Made by a program: the position numbers and the translations under genes
Source: Chloromonas sp. AAM2
Lineage: Eukaryota; Chlorophyta; Chlorophyceae; Chlamydomonadales; Chlamydomonadaceae
Direction: 5' to 3'
NCBI GenBank assembly: GCA_004335635.1
Contig: QAXH01003144.1
Coordinates: forward strand, 1 to 11,267
DNA length: 11,267 nt
Shown here: positions 9,079-11,267 of the stretch, piece after piece
Layout of the letters: each line of letters starts with the position of its first letter
Numbering within the stretch: the stretch's first letter is position 1
Notes under the pieces: generated by a model
Told to the model about the DNA's origin: nothing
Database searches by the model: none
What the model saw: only the letters and a program-made list of their open reading frames with translations

Positions 9079-9536
9079 CCACCTGGCAAAAGGTGAGTTC
9101 GGGTCGACAGAATTTTGCATGCCCCCCCCCTCCCCCTGCGTGTATTCCAGTATTCTTTGGCGCTGCGTGTCCTGGCTACTTCTTCCTGAAGCGTTATTGC
9201 CAGTTGCCCAGGACAACACGTCATGGTACACCAGCAAGCTGGGTGCCGCCGTGGACACTCGCTGCTCTCAGTTAGTATCAGAGCACTCCTAGTACTTAGC
9301 GGTCCATTCCGCACTTGAGCAGCAGCTGCACCTACGTTCATGAAACAGTGCAGACTATCTCCTGCGCCCTTGGGTATTCACAAAGCTGATTGGCTGTTGA
9401 AGCATTCAGACTGGCGTGGAAGTGTGGATTCCGCTCATGCGCAGCTGTAGCAAGCCTGCTCTGTTCAGCAAGGCTTCGTGCTGGTCATATTACAAATCGC
9501 CACAAACAATGGAGTCGTGAGGGGCACATTGGATCA

Positions 9537-9580
9537 GGCAAGCAAGGAAAACAAGGAAGCAAGCAAGGAAGCAGCAAGCG
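9537..9580. repeat. AAGCAAGG-type purine-rich repeat
   Basis: Degenerate tandem units of caagcaagg/aagcaagga, almost all purine plus C on this strand. Non-coding in any convincing model. Confidence 0.75.
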
Positions 9581-10002
9581 AGTTCAATGGATGGTTTTTC
9601 CCCCCTACTAAACAATGTTTTTGCAGATACCATCAACCTGCAGTGCATACAATGCAAGGTTGTGGAAGGCTCTCGCCATTGGCCAGTTCAGTCTATGTAA
9701 ATATTTAACTTTTGCTAAAACTGCACCCTCAGAGAGTGTCCAATCATTCAATCAAGCAGTACAAAACAATGCGACAGAAGATTTGCTCACGCGCTTATGG
9801 CCACACCGCTGGGCCCAGCAACAGCACGTCTATGTGCGCCCATAACCCCATGAATCAAAACACGCTCACCAAGATCAGGAAAAACAATGGTGGCACTAGA
9901 TTTTAAAGGTAGGCGCTGCGCTGCATCAGTTCGGAGTTGCGTTCCTGCAAGTGCTTTGTTTACGAGGTTTTGCGTACATCCAGGTCTGACTGGCAGGTCC
10001 TG

Positions 10003-10754
10003 TCACAGCCTGTGTGTTCTTGCGAGGTGCAGGGGTGTGAGCCCCAGCCTGAGGGCGGGAAGGGCCACGTCAGGGCCCTCTACACACGGCGTGCAGCCTG
10101 CAAAGGAATTCACTGCGCTGCTGCTTGCTGGAGAACTGCCCACAGGGCGTTCGTGATGGTATCCTACGTAGCCCAGCTCCTGGTATAGGTGCTGGTAGGC
10201 TGGCAGCAGGAGGTGCAGGTCAGCAGCTGCCAGGGCCCCGGTGTCCAGGAGCAGCACTCGGGGCCGCAGGGCCCTCAGGACAGCTGACCCCTGCACGCAG
10301 CCAGACACGCCGTTTGAAGGGCAGCCGTTTGAAGTCAAAACGCACTGAGCTCAATTCTGCTTCTTGTGACTGTGACTGTGTCAACATCCACGCACCAATT
10401 GCAGCTTATTTGTACGGCTGGTACATGACCTGTGGCCCAGGTCAAGCCCAACCCAAGCAGGACAGGCAGTGTGTTGGGCGTTCCCTCACACAGGGCAGTG
10501 TGTCTGCTGTCAATCTGACCAGACTGGCTGTTGGGTGGACATTCGTCAGCAGGACAGTGCCTCTGTAGTGGAGGACATGTAGAGGCCCAAGACAAGGACA
10601 TGTAGAGGCATCGTGAATGCCTCTGCAGTCAGGACCAGGCCGGCAGATTTGTTTACGTGTGTGACGTGTTGGTGGTTGACTCACCGCTGTTTGCAGCTGC
10701 TGCAGTGCAGCCCAGGTGCAGTTGCCTGGGCACGACACGTGCAGGAGGTCCAGC
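10003..10754 (-). CDS. Last two exons of a paralog of gene 1 (FkbM-like C-terminus; 5'-partial)
   Basis: On the minus strand the exons are 10754-10685 (70 nt) and 10290-10003 (288 nt, ending TGA). The first has acceptor gctggcag|G and donor gcg|gtgagt; the second has acceptor gtgcag|ggg. Phases 2 and 0, and both lengths, are exactly those of gene 1 exons 8 and 9. The proteins align without gaps: LDLLHVSCPGNCTWAALQQL against LTLLHLSAPGPTVWSVLGRM, then RPRVLLLDTGA against RPSILLMDTGP, AYQHLYQELGY against AYQHLYQEMGY, and LPALRLGL in both. About half of the 24 residues of the short exon and a third of the 95 of the last exon are identical by hand count. The LDLLHV-C-x-G-x-x-x-W-x-x-L pattern is FkbM-like, again with S and P where D and E are usual. 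The preceding 260-nt exon was not found up to 11267, so it lies outside or is lost. Intact frames and splice sites argue against a pseudogene. Confidence 0.7.
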
Positions 10755-11267
10755 CTGCCAGCAACAGCCAATCCTTGCATCACATGAGCCGTGCAAAAAA
10801 AAAGAAGTTTGCCAGTTCTGGGACAATTCCTGTCAATATCGCCAGGAACCAGTGTTGGTGATGTGTGTTGCAGGGGCCAAGTGTGATTGGGTATACTGTG
10901 GTGTGTGCAGATGTGTCACAGGTGTGTGTGTGTGTGTGGGGGGGGCTGGAATCAGGGGAGTGAAGACCCCGGGCGACATTCTGGCGTAGAGCCACCATTG
11001 GCTGGTGCACAAGTCTGTTGACGTTGACAACTTAGTATTTTCAGTACTGACGCCTCTTGTAGGCACAGCGCCACATGTGGCAAATGGAATGAATGACATG
11101 GATGGACATCTTGAAAAATTTTGTTTCAGTTCGTGTTCAGTCAGTAAAAAAAAAAAAAAGAACTTTGCCAGTTCTGGGACAGCAAAGCCAATGGGCGCGC
11201 AGGGGACACGATATCTCGCAGTTATTTAAAGTCGCGATTTGCGGCCTCAGTCAAGCCTTGGACTTGG
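10755..11267 (-). other. Probable intron of gene 3, with repeats
   Basis: Upstream of the gene 3 exon at 10754 on the minus strand. No match to gene 1 exon 7 (LHELANW..., GLWWQQHPYG) was found on either strand. It contains a (GT)n run at about 10920-10938 followed by nine G, and two copies of a poly(A)-led motif at 10794 and 11146. The intron would be longer than its 273-bp counterpart in gene 1. Confidence 0.45.
10794..11180. repeat. Two dispersed copies of a poly(A)-led element, about 350 bp apart
   Basis: Nine A then gaagtttgccagttctggga at 10795-10823, and thirteen A then gaactttgccagttctggga at 11146-11179. The cores differ at one base and the flanks are unrelated. Read on the minus strand, each ends in a run of T after cagaactggcaaa. 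Confidence 0.8.

Larger units (their letters stand above)
8739..10002. other. Spacer between convergent genes 2 and 3
   Basis: It contains the gene 2 3' UTR and presumably the gene 3 3' UTR (a reverse-strand TGTAA at 9490-9494 is a distant candidate). It also holds a short G/C hairpin at 9062-9078, a C-rich tract at about 9121-9136, and an A/G-rich AAGCAAGG repeat at 9537-9580. Open frames at 9065-9292 and 9615-9845 look somewhat protein-like but carry no motif I recognise, so no gene is called. Confidence 0.5.

Noticed and set aside
9615..9845. Open frame after a good acceptor (gtttttgcag), containing NARLWKALAIGQFSLCKYL
   Set aside because: No identifiable family, no matching upstream exon; kept only as a possibility in the spacer.

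Overview
The window looks like nuclear DNA of a green alga (Chlorophyta, most likely a chlamydomonadalean or a relative). Coding sequence is cut into short exons by GT-AG introns of about 130 to 900 bp. Introns and spacers are full of (CA)n, (GTT)n, (GAT)n and minisatellite repeats, the base composition is moderately GC-rich, and the green-algal poly(A) signal TGTAA lies after both plus-strand genes. No prokaryotic operon structure, rRNA, tRNA, CRISPR array or complete transposon is visible. Most of the longer single-frame ORFs are chance open frames in introns or on the opposite strand. The gene models below were assembled by hand from splice sites, reading phase and family motifs.

Layout. 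(1) 216-5089, plus: the 3' part of a gene that begins before the window, in nine exons (99, 144, 65, 175, 144, 438, 260, 70 and 288 nt). The phases join into one frame of 560 codons plus a stop. Its first half is a GT32-type (DXD, OCH1-like) glycosyltransferase. Its second half, after a Pro/Gln-rich linker, resembles an FkbM-type (Methyltransf_21) methyltransferase that has lost the usual motif residues. (2) 5090-6489: 3' UTR with TGTAA, then a spacer with small repeats. (3) 6490-8738, plus: a six-exon gene for a DUF2358 (NTF2/SnoaL-like fold) protein of about 305 residues, probably organellar; the family region is clear and the first exon is tentative. (4) 8739-10002: spacer between converging genes. 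(5) 10003-10754, minus: the last two exons of a second gene, paralogous to the end of gene 1. Exon lengths (70 and 288 nt), intron phases and the ungapped protein alignment are the same. The rest of this gene lies past the right edge or is missing.

How they fit. Genes 1 and 3 are diverged members of one family in opposite orientation around an unrelated DUF2358 gene, so an old inverted duplication or local family expansion is likely. If the gene 1 model holds, a sugar transferase and a methyltransferase-like domain sit in one polypeptide, which would suit building or modifying a glycan in the secretory pathway. That role is inferred. The most interesting points are the fusion, the shared loss of the FkbM acidic residues in both paralogs, and a 52-bp minisatellite that has copied a working splice donor three more times.
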